64,000 bases of DNA from Flaccisagitta enflata. Its lineage: Eukaryota > Chaetognatha > Sagittoidea > Aphragmophora. Within the stretch, counting starts at the first letter, position 1. The number at the start of each line of letters is the position of its first letter. Where the stretch lies: positions 18,724,001 to 18,788,000 of the forward strand of contig OZ231127.1 of assembly GCA_965153355.1 (NCBI GenBank), given 5' to 3'. This document shows positions 11,811 through 22,610 of this stretch, piece by piece. The position numbers were made by a program, and so were the translations under genes. Below the pieces are notes generated by a model. It was given only the letters and a program-made list of their open reading frames with translations. It was not told the DNA's origin and made no database searches.

Positions 11811-11985
11811 ATGACGTCCAACCCAAAGGAAAGACTGGTGCAGAAGATGGGCGCGGTGCCGGAAAAGGGGATGGTGGCGCCGGAAAAGGGGGTGGTGGCG
11901 CCGGAAAAGGGGATGGTGGCGCCGGAAAAGGGGATGGTGGCGGCGTCGGCGTTGATGACGGAACACGATTTGAAATCCAGCTTCA
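11811..11985 (+). CDS. Possible exon with 8-residue tandem repeat, cut by the assembly gap
   Basis: A strong acceptor-like sequence (cttccctcctgctctgtgatacag) ends at 11804, followed by an ATG at 11811. The frame reads MTSNPKERLVQKMGAVPEKG and then (MVAPEKG-V)n from a 24-bp tandem repeat, then SALMTEHDLKSSF up to the N gap. A second frame (glycine-rich, GAGKGDGG repeats) is equally open because the unit is a multiple of three. The product is unknown. It could be a repeat without coding function. Confidence 0.35.
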
Positions 11986-11995
11986 NNNNNNNNNN
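11986..11995. other. Assembly gap (10 N)
   Basis: Ten Ns separate the 24-bp coding-like repeat from a family A minisatellite, so a collapsed tandem array is likely here. Confidence 1.
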
Positions 11996-12244
11996 AATCT
12001 GAGAGGCAGATTTCAGGCCTGGGAGGGCAGATTTTAGGCCTGAGAGGATGGGCAACAGGCCTGAAAGGGCAAATTTCAGGCCTGAGAGGGCAGATTCAAG
12101 GCCTGAGAGGGTAGATTTCAGGCCTGAGAGGACAGATTTTGGGCCTGAGAGGGCAGATTTTAGGCCTGAGAGGGCCTTGGGAGGGACGCACAGACGGACG
12201 AACGGACGAACAAAAGTGCCCCTGTGTTCTACAGGCCGCTGCCC
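11996..12244. mobile_element. Family A element, right part, next to the gap
   Basis: About nine units of the 24-bp GGCCTGAGAGGGCAGATTTCA minisatellite are followed by gacggacgaacggacgaac, tgtgttctacagg and ccgctgccc. This is the right terminus seen in the intact copy that ends at 13467. The left end is lost in the gap. Confidence 0.7.
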
Positions 12245-12433
12245 AAAAAGCCTGAAGAGAAACAGTTTAGCTACCATTCAACTTCACAGTTCTTTGTCCC
12301 TTCATGCTGTCTGCTCATAGACATTTTTACTTTTTCCGCTCTGCTACATACTTTAGTGTGGGCTTGTTTCTCAATTTGCAATTTTTTTCGGTCCGTAAGT
12401 CCATACACCTATACGTTCGGTGGTCAATAATGC

Positions 12434-12508
<75 letters not shown>
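12434..12508. repeat. (GT)n microsatellite
   Basis: About 37 GT dinucleotides. Confidence 0.97.
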
Positions 12509-12509
<1 letters not shown>

Positions 12510-12555
12510 CCTGCTTAAGTAGGTTGTGCTTGTAGTTGAAGGGGAAACAGGACAG

Positions 12556-12863
12556 CGCAGCGGCCCCAAAGGAGTCGATTACCTATGCTTTCACACATAT
12601 GGGGAATTTTCTCCTTCTCCTCCTCTGGGATCTGGGCCTCTTGGCTGGGATTTGAACCTCGAGACTGAGATTTGGGCCTCCGGGCTAGGATTTGGGCCTC
12701 AAGGCTGGGATTTGGGCCTCAAGGCTGGGATTTGGGCTTCGAGACTGGGATTCGGGCCTCAAGACTAGGATTTAAGGGGGGGGGGAGGGATGGAGAAGAA
12801 GACGGAGAAAATTTTCTATATGTGTGAAAGCATAGGTCATCGACCCCTTCAGGACCGCTGCCC
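12556..12863. mobile_element. Family A element, about 308 bp, with 20-bp units
   Basis: The left terminus gcagcggccccaaaggagtcgattacctatgctttcacacatatgg and the right terminus ccatatg-like, tgtgaaagcataggtcatcgaccccttcaggaccgctgccc are inverted copies of each other. Between them lie about seven units of GGCTGGGATTTGGGCCTCAA. The copy is diverged but complete. Confidence 0.75.
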
Positions 12864-12884
12864 AAAAAAGGGTAATGACCATCT

Positions 12885-12950
12885 TTAACTAGTCATCCAA
12901 GGATCGCACATGGTCAGCGGTACCCGATGCCCTGCCGGGAGTGATCCAGT
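12885..12950 (+). repeat. Family A flanking module
   Basis: tggtcagcggtacccgatgccctgcc lies between two family A copies. It is the counterpart of the modules near 1.95, 15.47 and 47.12 kb. Confidence 0.5.
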
Positions 12951-12970
12951 AAAGAAGTGGAGTGAGGGCA

Positions 12971-13467
12971 GGGCAGCGGCCCCAAAGGGCCGATGTCCTG
13001 TAGAACACAGGGGGGAATTTCCAGACGTCCTGGGGGGGCAAATTTCAGGCCTTAGATGACTGATTTAGGCCACCGAAGGCATATTTGAAGGCTGGAGGGC
13101 AGAATCAGGGCTTGGAGAGCAGATTTGAGGTTTGGAGGGCAAATTTGAGCCTTGGAGGGCAGATTTGATGCTTGGAGGGCTGATTTGATGCTTGGAGGGC
13201 TGATTTGATGCTTGGAGGGCTATTCAAAGGTCTGGAGGACAGAAATGAGGTCTGAAGGTCAGATTTGAGCCAGAGGGGGGGCTGATTTGGAGCCTGGAAG
13301 GCCAATTTGAGGCCTGGAGGGCAAAATTGAGCGCTGGGAGGTCAAATTTGAGGCCTTGATGGCCAACGGGGGGGGGGACAGACGGAAGGACGGAAGGACG
13401 GAAGGACGGACGTCCGGAAATTCCCCCCTGTGTTCTACAGGACATCGGCCCTTTGGGGCCGCTGCCC
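12971..13467. mobile_element. Family A element with near-perfect 60-bp terminal inverted repeats
   Basis: The left arm 12971-13030 and the right arm 13408-13467 are inverted copies. By eye I find one mismatch in 60 bases. They start GGGCAGCGGCCCCAAAGGGC and contain CTGTAGAACACAGGGGGG. The interior is about 14 degenerate units of a 24-bp GCTTGGAGGGCTGATTTGA-type repeat, plus a GGAC tetranucleotide tract next to the right arm. This is the best-preserved copy in the window, so the family has probably moved most recently here. No transposase is encoded. Confidence 0.85.
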
Positions 13468-13830
13468 AAAAAGTATTGTACGCGATTAAGACTCTTCTTC
13501 CCATTTCCGTTAGAGCTTAATGCGCCTTCTCTGCTGCCAGGATGTTTGTGACTAGATCCCGTTCAGGCAATAAACCCATCTCTCTGAGGAAAAAACTTAA
13601 TAGCTGAATGATTTGTGAAATAAAAAGTACTCTATTGATGATGGTGATATAGGCTGAGATCGAGAAACAGATAAAGAGAAAGAGGAAGATAAAGAGAGAA
13701 AGACTAAGACTAAGACTAAGAATATAGGGAGGCAAATTATTCCAACGGCAAAATCTTCGGTGCGGCGAATTAGGAAGAGTTGAATTTGGGAGAGGCGAAT
13801 TATTCCGAGGCGAATTCACCCAGCCATTTT

Positions 13831-14056
13831 TTTAGTCGCTTGCACGTGACTCTACACCCCGCTTTGTCCGTCCATCGGTCGGTTGGTTGGTCGGTCGGTC
13901 GGTCGGTTGGTTGGTCGGTCGGTCCCTATTTCACTTTTTTTATCAATTTTATTTCTTTAAGTCATTTCATAGTATACTAAGTCATTTTAATTCATTTTAA
14001 TTCATTCTAAGTCAATCTAAGTCGCGCACACGACTTATAGGTGTTGGCCTTGTTTT
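13831..14056 (+). mobile_element. Family B2 GGTC-core element
   Basis: It starts tttagtcgcttgcacgtgactctacaccccgctttgtccgtc (a short palindrome followed by a constant block), then (GGTC/GGTT)n, then several AAGTCATTTT-like 10-mers. It ends aagtcgcgcacacgacttataggtgttggccttgttt. Confidence 0.75.
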
Positions 14057-14142
14057 CTTGCCTAATGCTTAGAAACATTTTACTGCTTTGAATATGATGA
14101 AAACACTTATCTTACTCATGTATGCATTTCATTTGTTTCGTA

Positions 14143-14352
14143 TTTAGTCACGTGCACGCGACTCTACACCCCGCTTTGTCTGTCGGTTGGTCTGTTGGTC
14201 GGTCGGTTGGTTGGTCAGTACCCAATTACTTTTTTTATCAATTTCATTGCCATTAAGTCATTTTAAGTCATTTTAGGGTAAACTAAGTCATTTCAAGTCA
14301 TTCTAAGTCAATCTGTAAGTCTCGCACGCGACTTATAGGTGTTGGCCTTGTT
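14143..14352 (+). mobile_element. Family B2 GGTC-core element, second copy
   Basis: It has the same ends and block order as the copy at 13831-14056: tttagtcacgtgcacgcgactctacaccccgctttgtc to acgcgacttataggtgttggccttgttt. The two copies lie in direct orientation 87 bp apart. Confidence 0.75.
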
Positions 14353-14529
14353 TTTTTTTTAATGTCAGTGGCTAGAACACTTAGTCATAGTATAATGAGA
14401 AAAAAATCCTTGATGATCCTCGATTATTGCTCGAGCAATTGATATTCTAGTTTTAGACCAATTAATCATTGAGCAAAAATTTTTTTCTTAATGACACTTT
14501 AAAGGGCCATTAACTCCACGAAGTTTTTT

Positions 14530-14670
14530 TTTTTACCAGTCAGAGACATGAAAACGCTTTAGAAAGCCCGTAAAACAGGTTTGTGATGGATGGACGGACC
14601 GACAGACCGACAAACTCACGGACTGACCAAAAAGTGGCTTATGGAGTCGCATAGCACGCGACTAAAAGAC
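14530..14670 (-). mobile_element. GACC-core element (B3 subfamily)
   Basis: accagtcagagacatgaaaacgctt is followed by a GGAC/GACC run and aaagtggcttatggagtcgcatagcacgcgactaaaa. It is homologous to 4192-4319. Confidence 0.6.
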
Positions 14671-14817
14671 TTACGGACTGACAGACAGATGGACCGTTCC
14701 TGAAAAAAGTAGAGATTTGCTACTATTTCACAATTGAAAAATATTGGTCTCATTTTGGATTCGGTCTGAAATTTCTATGGGGACTTTGTAATTTTTTGAG
14801 CTGCCATACATCCATGA

Positions 14818-14980
<163 letters not shown>

Positions 14981-15095
14981 TGTGTATCGCAGACAATTTT
15001 TTGTGTGTATTTTTTGAGTCATACACCCATTCGTCTCTCCACTCTCCTTTCAAATTTTTTTCTGAACTACTCAAGTTCATAATTCGTTGTTTTTG

Positions 15096-15098
15096 TTG

Positions 15099-15163
<65 letters not shown>
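15096..15163. repeat. (GTT)n microsatellite
   Basis: About 22 GTT trinucleotides. Confidence 0.97.
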
Positions 15164-15164
<1 letters not shown>

Positions 15165-15220
15165 ACAGTCAAATTAGGCTCGAACGTTAACGCGTTTATA
15201 ACAAAAATCAGCCCTTAAAA

Positions 15221-15358
15221 ACTAGGGATGTGGTGGCAGAAAAATTATGCCGCTTTCAGCCTACCAACACTTCTGTTTCCGCTCCCATTTTGCAGTTCAA
15301 ATACTGGTAGCTGTCGCATCCTCCAAATTGGAAGTTGTCAAACGCTTCCAGATCCCTT
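15221..15358. mobile_element. Family D palindromic element, about 138 bp, diverged copy
   Basis: It starts actagggatgtgg and ends caaacgcttccagatccctt. The interior tttccgctcccattttgcagttcaaatactggtagctg matches the copies at 20341-20478 and 45013-45150. It abuts the family C element that begins at about 15360. Confidence 0.7.
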
Positions 15359-15359
15359 C

Positions 15360-15834
15360 TAACAAGTGACGCGGGGTCACAATATCATTGCGGATGGGTG
15401 GGCAGGGGCATCCAACCCCATCCACACCCCAACCCACCTCCAACACTCAAACATACACAATAGTCGCAAAAGCGTTAGGTGGTCAGTGGTACCCGTACCC
15501 TTCCTAACTTGATTGTTCTAGAAATTAACAGAGCGAGCAGGGCAGTGGCCCAGAATGCCTTGAGGCTGGAATTTGGGCCTTGAGGCTAGGATTTGAGTCG
15601 GGGAGGGGGGGACGGATGTAGAAGAAGAAAGAGAAATATGTGTGAAAGCACAGGTCATCAACCTCTTCCTGGCCGCTGCCAAAAAAGTATCTAAAACGCT
15701 CGTTTCCCCCACTCTTCATCTCAATGACTGCTTCCAAGTCCAACGGATGGACCAACGGATGGACGGAGGAACAGATGGGCAGACAAACGGACGGACAAAG
15801 CCTCTCATAGAGTTGCGTGTCCGCAACTAAAAAC
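15360..15834 (+). mobile_element. Family C element containing a nested family A element
   Basis: The left part is aacaagtgacgcggggtcacaatatcattgcgg...gtgggcaggggcatccaacccc. The right part is taaaacgctcgtttcc, then an ACGG/GGAC segment, then agagttgcgtgtccgcaactaaaaa. The two parts are separated at about 15462-15690 by a family A insertion. The undisturbed copy at 10.84-11.05 kb shows the uninterrupted order. Confidence 0.7.
15462..15690. mobile_element. Family A insertion inside a family C element
   Basis: Flanking module aatagtcgcaaaagcgttaggtggtcagtggtaccc, then left terminus gggcagtggccc, two 20-bp units (GGCTGGAATTTGGGCCTTGA), a short tail, and right terminus gtgtgaaagcacaggtcatcaacctcttcctggccgctgcc. 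Its position within the C element gives the relative order of insertion. Confidence 0.65.
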
Positions 15835-16600
15835 TGTCGTTAGGACAAGCCACAAGATCGTATAGAATTTCTTGTTCATGCACTTTATAAGAAACAAGAA
15901 ATTCCGCCCTAAATTATTCCGTGTCATAATAAAATTACATTTGGTTTGTTCAAAGTTTACTACAACAATTTTACGTGGAATCTATGAGACCTTTTAAATG
16001 ATAATGCAATAAACAACAACGTTGTTATGTACTGTAACTACTGTCCCGCAAAATTCCCTATTGTGGCTTTTCATGTGCGTTGTTGCACATCTACAGTAAA
16101 GTTCTAACCTGGCCTATCAGATTGGGCTAAAAATTCATGTAATTTAAAAAAGGAATAGCTGATTTGAACTATTTTTACAGGTTTTACAGTTATTTTTCAA
16201 ACAACAATTATGTAAATTAGTACCTGGGCAAAGCTTAAAACAGGCATAAAACCTATAAAAATAGTCCAATTGAGCTTATTTTTTTTTTTAATTTTCTAAA
16301 ATTTTCTGCCCAATTTGATAAAGTAGGTTAAACATTGAAAAATGTCCGGATGAAGTCAAGTCAGGAGTTAAAAAATGAGAGAAGCGAATATATTCAAGCA
16401 ATAAAGCAATACTTAATTAGTACAGTAGATGTTGTCCATACTTGGAAATACGGGGGAGCTCGTAGCCTGAGCATTAGTAAAGTGAGGGGACTGATATTTT
16501 ACTTGTGTAATCTATAGACCCTAAGGGGTTGACCATAGGGTGTGGCATCCCCCTAAAGCTTACATGAGGAAAAAAACTTTTAGTATAAGATTTTAGGATC
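15835..16600. other. Intergenic, nothing recognised
   Basis: AT-rich sequence without supportable genes. The 60-codon frame at 16335-16517 shows no recognisable features. Confidence 0.4.
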
Positions 16601-16605
16601 AATCG

Positions 16606-16757
16606 TTTTTTTTTTTTGCAGAATTTTGGCTTTGTCTATTTGCTTGAATTGCAAAACCAGCCCAGGATTCAAACCTGGAACCATTGAATAAATAAACTGA
16701 TCAAGATAAATCTAAAGTCAAGTTAGTTAACCACTAGACTAATTCCAGCGGCTGTTT
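16606..16757 (-). repeat. Candidate tRNA-derived SINE
   Basis: On the minus strand an A-box-like sequence (TTAGTCTAGTGGTTAACT, 16727-16744) is followed about 50 bases later by a B box inside a T-arm-like hairpin (CCAGGTTTGAATCCTGG, 16662-16678). The sequence ends in an A-rich tail (complement of the T run at 16606-16617). A pairing acceptor stem is not evident, so this is a SINE head or tRNA relic and not a functional tRNA gene. Confidence 0.5.
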
Positions 16758-17029
16758 AAGCTAGGCAAATTTGATTTAGTATATTAAAGAGATTTTTCTA
16801 TCCACAGAGCTGCCATACCCCATCGTCAACCCTAAAGGACATAAGCATTATACACACACAGTTCCATATTATTTGTTTAAATGGTAATCAAGATATGAGG
16901 GCCCCCATATCTCCAAGTATAGACGACATCTACTGTATATATCTTAATTTTTTCATGAATCAAATAAAGATAAGATATTTAAAATACATCCTCCAGTCTA
17001 ATTCGTCTTTGCTCCCATCGTACTGTATA

Positions 17030-17225
17030 AGGTGTCAACTCTGTCCGTCGTTTGATTGGTCTGTTGGTCCAGTGGGTCAGACGTGTCACCATTCATGCCT
17101 TCCCGTTTTAATCCATTCATTCATTTGTTCATTTTTCAATTCATCCATTCATCATCTATTGATTAATTTCAAAATTTTCATTCACCAATTGTTGATCAGC
17201 GAAGCCGTAACTTGGCCTTGTTTGA
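17030..17225 (+). mobile_element. Degenerate GGTC-core element
   Basis: ctgtccgtcgtttgattggtctgttggtccagtgggtcag, a tract of CATTCATT-type repeats, then cgaagccgtaacttggccttgtttg. This follows the plan of family B with strong divergence. Confidence 0.4.
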
Positions 17226-17429
17226 TCCTTTCCTTCCAACCTAAGTAACCTGGGGTTACAACGTTGACGTGTGAGCAGGGACAAACAGTGTGTGTGCGTG
17301 CGTGCATGTCTGAGGCCATTAGGGATGTCTCGTAGTAGGTCCGAATACATGTGATCGAGTGAAGCTTTAGGATGGACAAATTGTAGAATCCAAGTGCGTC
17401 AGGTCCTCTTTTTTTCTCTGTCTCTTTTA

Positions 17430-17511
<82 letters not shown>
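17430..17511. repeat. (CT)n microsatellite
   Basis: About 40 CT dinucleotides. Confidence 0.97.
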
Positions 17512-17514
<3 letters not shown>

Positions 17515-17539
17515 TGAACAACGATTTACTATCTTTTTT

Positions 17540-17692
17540 TGTCGCGGACACGCGACACTACACCTTGCCGTGTTTATCGCTATGTTTACTCTCGGTCCGT
17601 CCATCACATTTTTGGGTTCCAAGCGGTTTTGGCATAACTACCCCAGCTCAACCTTCCGCGACTGGTTTGCCTTGTATCTGACCTTGTTACTT
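17540..17692 (+). mobile_element. Degenerate family B element
   Basis: It starts ttttgtcgcggacacgcgacactacaccttgccgtg and ends cttccgcgactggtttgccttgtatctgaccttgttac. The layout is that of family B without a long GGTC run. Confidence 0.5.
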
Positions 17693-17929
17693 TCGAAGTT
17701 GATTATCGATGACGCACTACGCGCCAATATGACACCAAAATCCACTATGGGCTCAATTGAAGCAAAAAACTTCAAAAATCAAATAATATTTTATTTAGGA
17801 TAAATCTATAAAAAATAAGATTGAATTTGTAAAAGGGCAATTTTGAAATATCAATTAAGCATATATTTCATATTACTGTTTTTGCTAAGTTGATAGGATC
17901 TGTATTTTTTTTATTTATTAGCATTTTTT

Positions 17930-18445
17930 TTATAAGATGCAAAAATTTTCTAAATTTTAGAAAAGATGCATATCAAAATCTTATTGCATCAAAATTTTTT
18001 TGAAAAAAAAAATTCAAATGAAAAAAAATATTTGTCTTATTAAAAACATTTTCTGCATCAAAATTTAGAGCATGAACTTTTCTTTGCATTAAAAATTCTT
18101 TTTGCACCAGAAAATTTTTTGCATCAAAAAAATTTTTTTTTGCATAAAAAATGTTAAGCATGAAAAAATTTCAACATAAAAGATTTTTGTTATCGGTAAA
18201 AACTTTGAACAAAATTTTTTTTGCATTCAAAATTTTTTTTGCATCAAAAATTTTTTTGCATCAAAAATTTTTTTGCATCAAAAAATTTAGCACGGAAAAT
18301 TTTTTTTTTCGCATTAGATATTTTACTTTTTCGGAAAACAATTTTCTTATAAAATATCTTTTTAAATTTTTTTGCATTAAATATTTTTTAGCATAAAATT
18401 TTTTTTACATCAATTTTTTTTTGCATCAAATTTTTACATCAAGAT
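17930..18445. repeat. TTTTTTGCATCAAAAA low-complexity array
   Basis: Degenerate, extremely AT-rich units of about 16-20 bp built on TTTTTTGCATCAAAAA. Each unit is itself nearly palindromic. Open frames over it are artefacts. Confidence 0.8.
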
Positions 18446-18752
18446 TTTAAACAGTAAAGAAAATCTATTTCATTTAATGAGGGTTGAAAAGATTTGTTCT
18501 GAACAGTATTAAGCCTGCACTAATTATGGTTTTATCTCATAATTAGCATAATATTTTTGAAAAAAAATCTTTAATTGTTTTTTCTTAAACATTATTATTT
18601 GATTTTTGTTTAATTTTGGTACAATTGAGCAAATAGTGCGTTTTGTGTCATTACGGCACATAGTGGGCCATCAAATCCACGGCATTGGCGACAATCAACG
18701 TTGAAAGCAAAAACGTTAAAATTCGTAGTTCAACAAGATATAAATATACTGC

Positions 18753-18778
18753 AGAGAGAGAGAGAGAGAAATAGAGAA

Positions 18779-18833
<55 letters not shown>

Positions 18834-18892
18834 GAGAACAAGAAAGAGAGAGAGAAAGAGAGGAAAAGAGAAGGAAAAAGAGAGAGAGAGAG
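18753..18892. repeat. (GA)n microsatellite with interruptions
   Basis: GA/GAAA-rich tract. Confidence 0.95.
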
Positions 18893-19139
18893 CTAAATAT
18901 AGGATTTTTGGTTGAAGAATTAGTGCATTTCATTTCCTTTGAAGCACGACAACAGAATTTTATCAATGATTTCCCATTTCACTGAAGCACGAACTTCAAA
19001 AAGGCCAGTTATGTTTTTTTCCACTGAAGCACACCGTCGTGCTTCAGTGAAAAACTATTTAACTTAAGCACAAATTACGTGCTTAAGTGGATGCCCCCAG
19101 CACAGTCTCTCTCTCATTTGAACTCCGGACTCTATGATA

Positions 19140-19300
19140 GGCTTTGACTGTCAGTCCATCCATCGGTCTGTTGGTCCGTCTGTCCATCCGAGTGGAAAAG
19201 TGGAAAAACAAGTGGTCTAGATACTTGTGTGTGGGGGTTGGGGTGTGGATGGGGTTGGATGCCCCTGTCCACAATGATATTGATACCCTGTGTTACATGT
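19140..19300 (-). mobile_element. Family C element, reverse copy
   Basis: ccatcggtctgttggtccgtctgtccatcc, then gggttggggtgtggatggggttggatgcccctgtcc and acaatgatattg. This is the complement of the family C order. Confidence 0.6.
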
Positions 19301-19302
19301 TT

Positions 19303-19371
19303 TTCTCTGTCTCTCTCTCCCCCTCTGTCTCTCTTTCCCCCTCTGTTTGTCTGTCTGTCTGTCTCTCTCTC

Positions 19372-19464
<93 letters not shown>

Positions 19465-19477
19465 TCCTCTTTCTCTC
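19303..19477. repeat. (CT)n compound microsatellite
   Basis: CT-rich tract with CCC, GTCT and TTTC interruptions. It is followed by atttacgacttttttcctacggcg, which also occurs next to the GA tract at 38.93 kb. Confidence 0.95.
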
Positions 19478-19771
19478 AGCATTTACGACTTTTTTCCTAC
19501 GGCGATTAGCCGCCTCTATTGATATCTGTTTCTCATATCTGTTTCTGTTATCTGTTTTTCATATGTTTTTCAATGCCTTCCTCTTTTTAGACATTAGGCG
19601 CTTACTTTTTAGCTGTTAGGCGCACTTAGATTTTCAAACCATGCCAATACTTTTAGTTCTAAATTGGCCTCATGTCTAAACATTTTTTTAGAAGTCAGGC
19701 CAAAATCAATTTTAGACATTAGGCTACTGGAATAATTTAGCTTTCAGGCGCTTCCCCCCATTTGGAGTGTT

Positions 19772-19830
<59 letters not shown>

Positions 19831-19932
19831 GAGAAAGAGAACAGACAGACAGACAGACAGACAGAGACAAAGATAAAGAGACAGACACAGAGAGACAGAG
19901 AGACACAGATACAGAGAGACAGAGATACTGAG
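19772..19932. repeat. (GA)n then (ACAG)n microsatellite
   Basis: A pure GA run to about 19827, then GACA tetranucleotides and GAGACA units. Confidence 0.95.
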
Positions 19933-20340
19933 TGGAGGAGGAAATGCATCCAATTGAGTTTACCAGACCCTAATCAAAGAATAACAATAAAATATAGGCT
20001 TAAAAAGACAAGCATACCGAGTATGCCATGCAGATGTTTAGGGGGGGGGGGCAGGTGCAAAATGTGGGAACATATCAGCGCGGGGAAAGGAAATCCATGG
20101 CGTGGTCACGGAGTGTTGACTGCCCAAGCAGACTGGTCAGTAGCTAAAAATCGCGGAGGCATTGCAGCTGCCAAGAACTAATGAGGAAAGGGCGGAGTCG
20201 GAGTCAAGAAGCCTGACTCGTGGCTGACTCGTGCTGGAAAAGCGTGGAATATTAAGGAGGAGGAGATGAAAAGAAGGAGTAGCCCCGAAAACGTCAGTCG
20301 GGTGGTAACCATACGCACGTTCTTCGCCTTGGAGCGGTGA

Positions 20341-20478
20341 CTAGGGATGGGGAAGCGATTGACCGCTTCCAATTTAATGGGTGGGATAGCTACTAATGTT
20401 CGAACTGCAAATCGGAAGTGAAAGTTGAGGCGGAAACGGTGGAGTCGGCATGAAAGTTGATCGCTTCCACATCCCTAG
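20341..20478. mobile_element. Family D palindromic element, 138 bp
   Basis: It starts ctagggatggggaagcgattgaccgcttcc and ends gttgatcgcttccacatccctag. The element is in the opposite orientation to the copy at 45013-45150 and about 80% alike by eye. There is no coding capacity. Confidence 0.75.
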
Positions 20479-20531
20479 ACTAGCCACTGCCCAAAAACCA
20501 ATGGAACAATGAGATAACAAGGCCAAGTAGG

Positions 20532-20652
20532 CTAAAAGGTGCAACGTGTGGATCGTCAAACGAATGCGTTACCGACCAACCAACCGACCGGCCGATCAAC
20601 CAACCGACGGACACAGCCAGTGACAGAGGTGCTTTGACGCACCTGAAAAAAA
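20532..20652 (+). mobile_element. Family L GACC-core element
   Basis: gcaacgtgtggatcgtcaaacgaatgcgttacc(GACCAACC)n, then ggacacagcca and agaggtgctttgacgcacct. A homologous copy lies at 36.66-36.78 kb. The right end carries a small palindrome (AGGTGC...GCACCT). Confidence 0.65.
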
Positions 20653-21113
20653 AGAGGTTCCAAAGATAGGCTGAGCCCGAAGCAACGGATCATAAATGAT
20701 AAACAGTGCGTTGTGTGTGCGCAGAGCAGGCTCGCAGAGATCTTAAACTGGGTCACCATTTGCAATCTATGACGGGAAGGGGAGGGGAGAAGGTGGTGTA
20801 AAATATAGTGAAAATGGGATGGAGGATATGGAGAAGCTGCTGACGAACATTAGGCTAGTGATGCTTTAGAGTGAAGTAAACAAAGGCTAAAACACGTCAA
20901 AGAAATAAGTTGACAACAATGATGGTGGTACAATTGGTGCGTCATTATCCACGCCGTGGACAGGGTTGGGAGGTACCAATCAAGGATAATCGTAGCATTG
21001 TAATGATGATACATTGTAATATTAACAGAACACGCCAAAACTACTTCGCAACAGCAAATGTAAAGGGACAAACTTAAGCTTTGCTGTCAAGCTGCCCAAT
21101 ACTTATCATGTAT

Positions 21114-22292
21114 ATACTGGGTCATCCAGCTGAGTTGTCGGATTCCATTAAGCTTTTTCTCACAGTTGCTAACAATCATGTATTTGAAATCAATCTAGTC
21201 TCAAAGAGTATATATTGATGTTTTTGGTATCAAAATTTTATCCCTTTTGGTTATGCACTATCTTAGAAAAAAAAATCTTCCGCCCTATAATAAAAACGTA
21301 TTTATTTGCATAAAAACAGATATAAATCAGTTACAAATCAGTAAATAATTAGCACAAGATCCTTTTGACTGAATCAGGACCATGATTTGATGGGAAAGCG
21401 ATTAGTAGAGCTTCTTGATCTATTCTGAAATGATGGGTCTCTAGATCTTTCTCACTAACTTTTTTCATCTATTCTCTCGCTATATTTACACGCATAGCTA
21501 CCAAAAGACTCATCAAATCATAAAAAAATTGGTGACCAAAATGAAGCCTATCAAATTTGCAAGCAATCTACTCAAACTGCTCAATGTGTTTAGAAGAAAT
21601 TTAAAAAAACAGTGAAGTGATCTCATTTAAAACTTGTGCAGAAATGGCGGAAGCAAAATTGAAGTATTTCATCTTAAGTTGAATAACTTTTTATCGAATA
21701 AAGGATTGCGGTTCGCGTAGATCTCTTGCCAATTTAAAGAGCTTCAATTATGTCACCAATTTTTTGATAATTGGTTGAGTCAAACCTGGGATATACATGA
21801 AAATGTACCGGAAGATTTTTTTTTGTAAGATGGTAGTTTGTCTTTAACATGGATTTAAACTTAAAACTTTTTTTCAGGACCGGGCAGATTTTCCAATTCC
21901 AGTAATTGTTCAATTAAACATCACAGTTTTTTAAAAAAGATTTTGAGTAATCAACCCAAAAAGTAACAATTCTAAAGTGAGTTTGATATGCTTGTCACCT
22001 TATCTTTCATTTGAGATTATCATTATATTTACAACATGAATAGTTCAAAAATAATGAAAATAAAGGCAAACGGAATTTCTAATCTTTGGTGGAAAATCTG
22101 TCAAATGGGATAATACTCGTGTCACTTCAAATCTACATAAAAGACAAACAACCCGACCGAAATGGCTGAAATTTTAATAAAAAAAAATGTCAATCTATAC
22201 TCTTTAAGACTTGATCAATTTCAAATCCATGTCTCTTGGCATCTGTGAGTAAAAGCTTAACAAAACCCGATAACTCAGGTGGATGACCCTGT
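21114..22292. mobile_element. Foldback element H, about 1.18 kb
   Basis: The left end tactgggtcatccagctgagttgtcgg...attaagctttt is matched in inverted orientation at the right end (aaaagcttaacaaaacccgataactcaggtggatgaccctgtag). Similarity continues inward for about 100 more bases (atttgaaatcaatctagtctcaaagagtatatattga against its diverged complement). The interior is AT-rich with no coding frame. Confidence 0.6.
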
Positions 22293-22383
22293 AGCATTAA
22301 CTGCAGAATTTCTGCTATGGTATAGGTTTTTGTGCCTCAAAGGCAGATATACCTTAATAGCGAATGTTCTTTAGCGGTTTTTT

Positions 22384-22610
22384 TTATGGATGGAATTTGT
22401 GAGCAAAGAACAGATTGATGGCGGAGGGTAAGATGTCAGGTAAACCACCAACAATGGCTTGACGTACATGATGAATATCATCGACGATGGTAATGCGGGG
22501 CCAATGGAGTGCATAATTGTGCCAACGACGAAGCAAGCAAAGTGCAGAGGCCGAGATTATATGACGTGCAACTGAACAGGCATGAAAACATGAATCAAAA
22601 TAGAAAAAAA
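22384..22610 (-). CDS. Possible exon, unknown product
   Basis: On the minus strand a frame reads ...CLLRRWHNYALHWPRITIVDD... to ...INLFFAHKFHP and a stop. Its GC content is higher than the flanks. Upstream on that strand it runs into an AAAAAG microsatellite, so the open frame extending to 22923 is unreliable. No domain is recognised. It may be the last exon of an unidentified gene or may be chance. Confidence 0.2.

Noticed and set aside
11696-12277. Minus-strand 193-codon frame with SGLKSALSGL repeats
   Set aside because: A frame through minisatellite units and the N gap. No independent support.
16606-16757. Functional tRNA gene
   Set aside because: A- and B-box present but no pairing acceptor stem and an A-rich tail follows.
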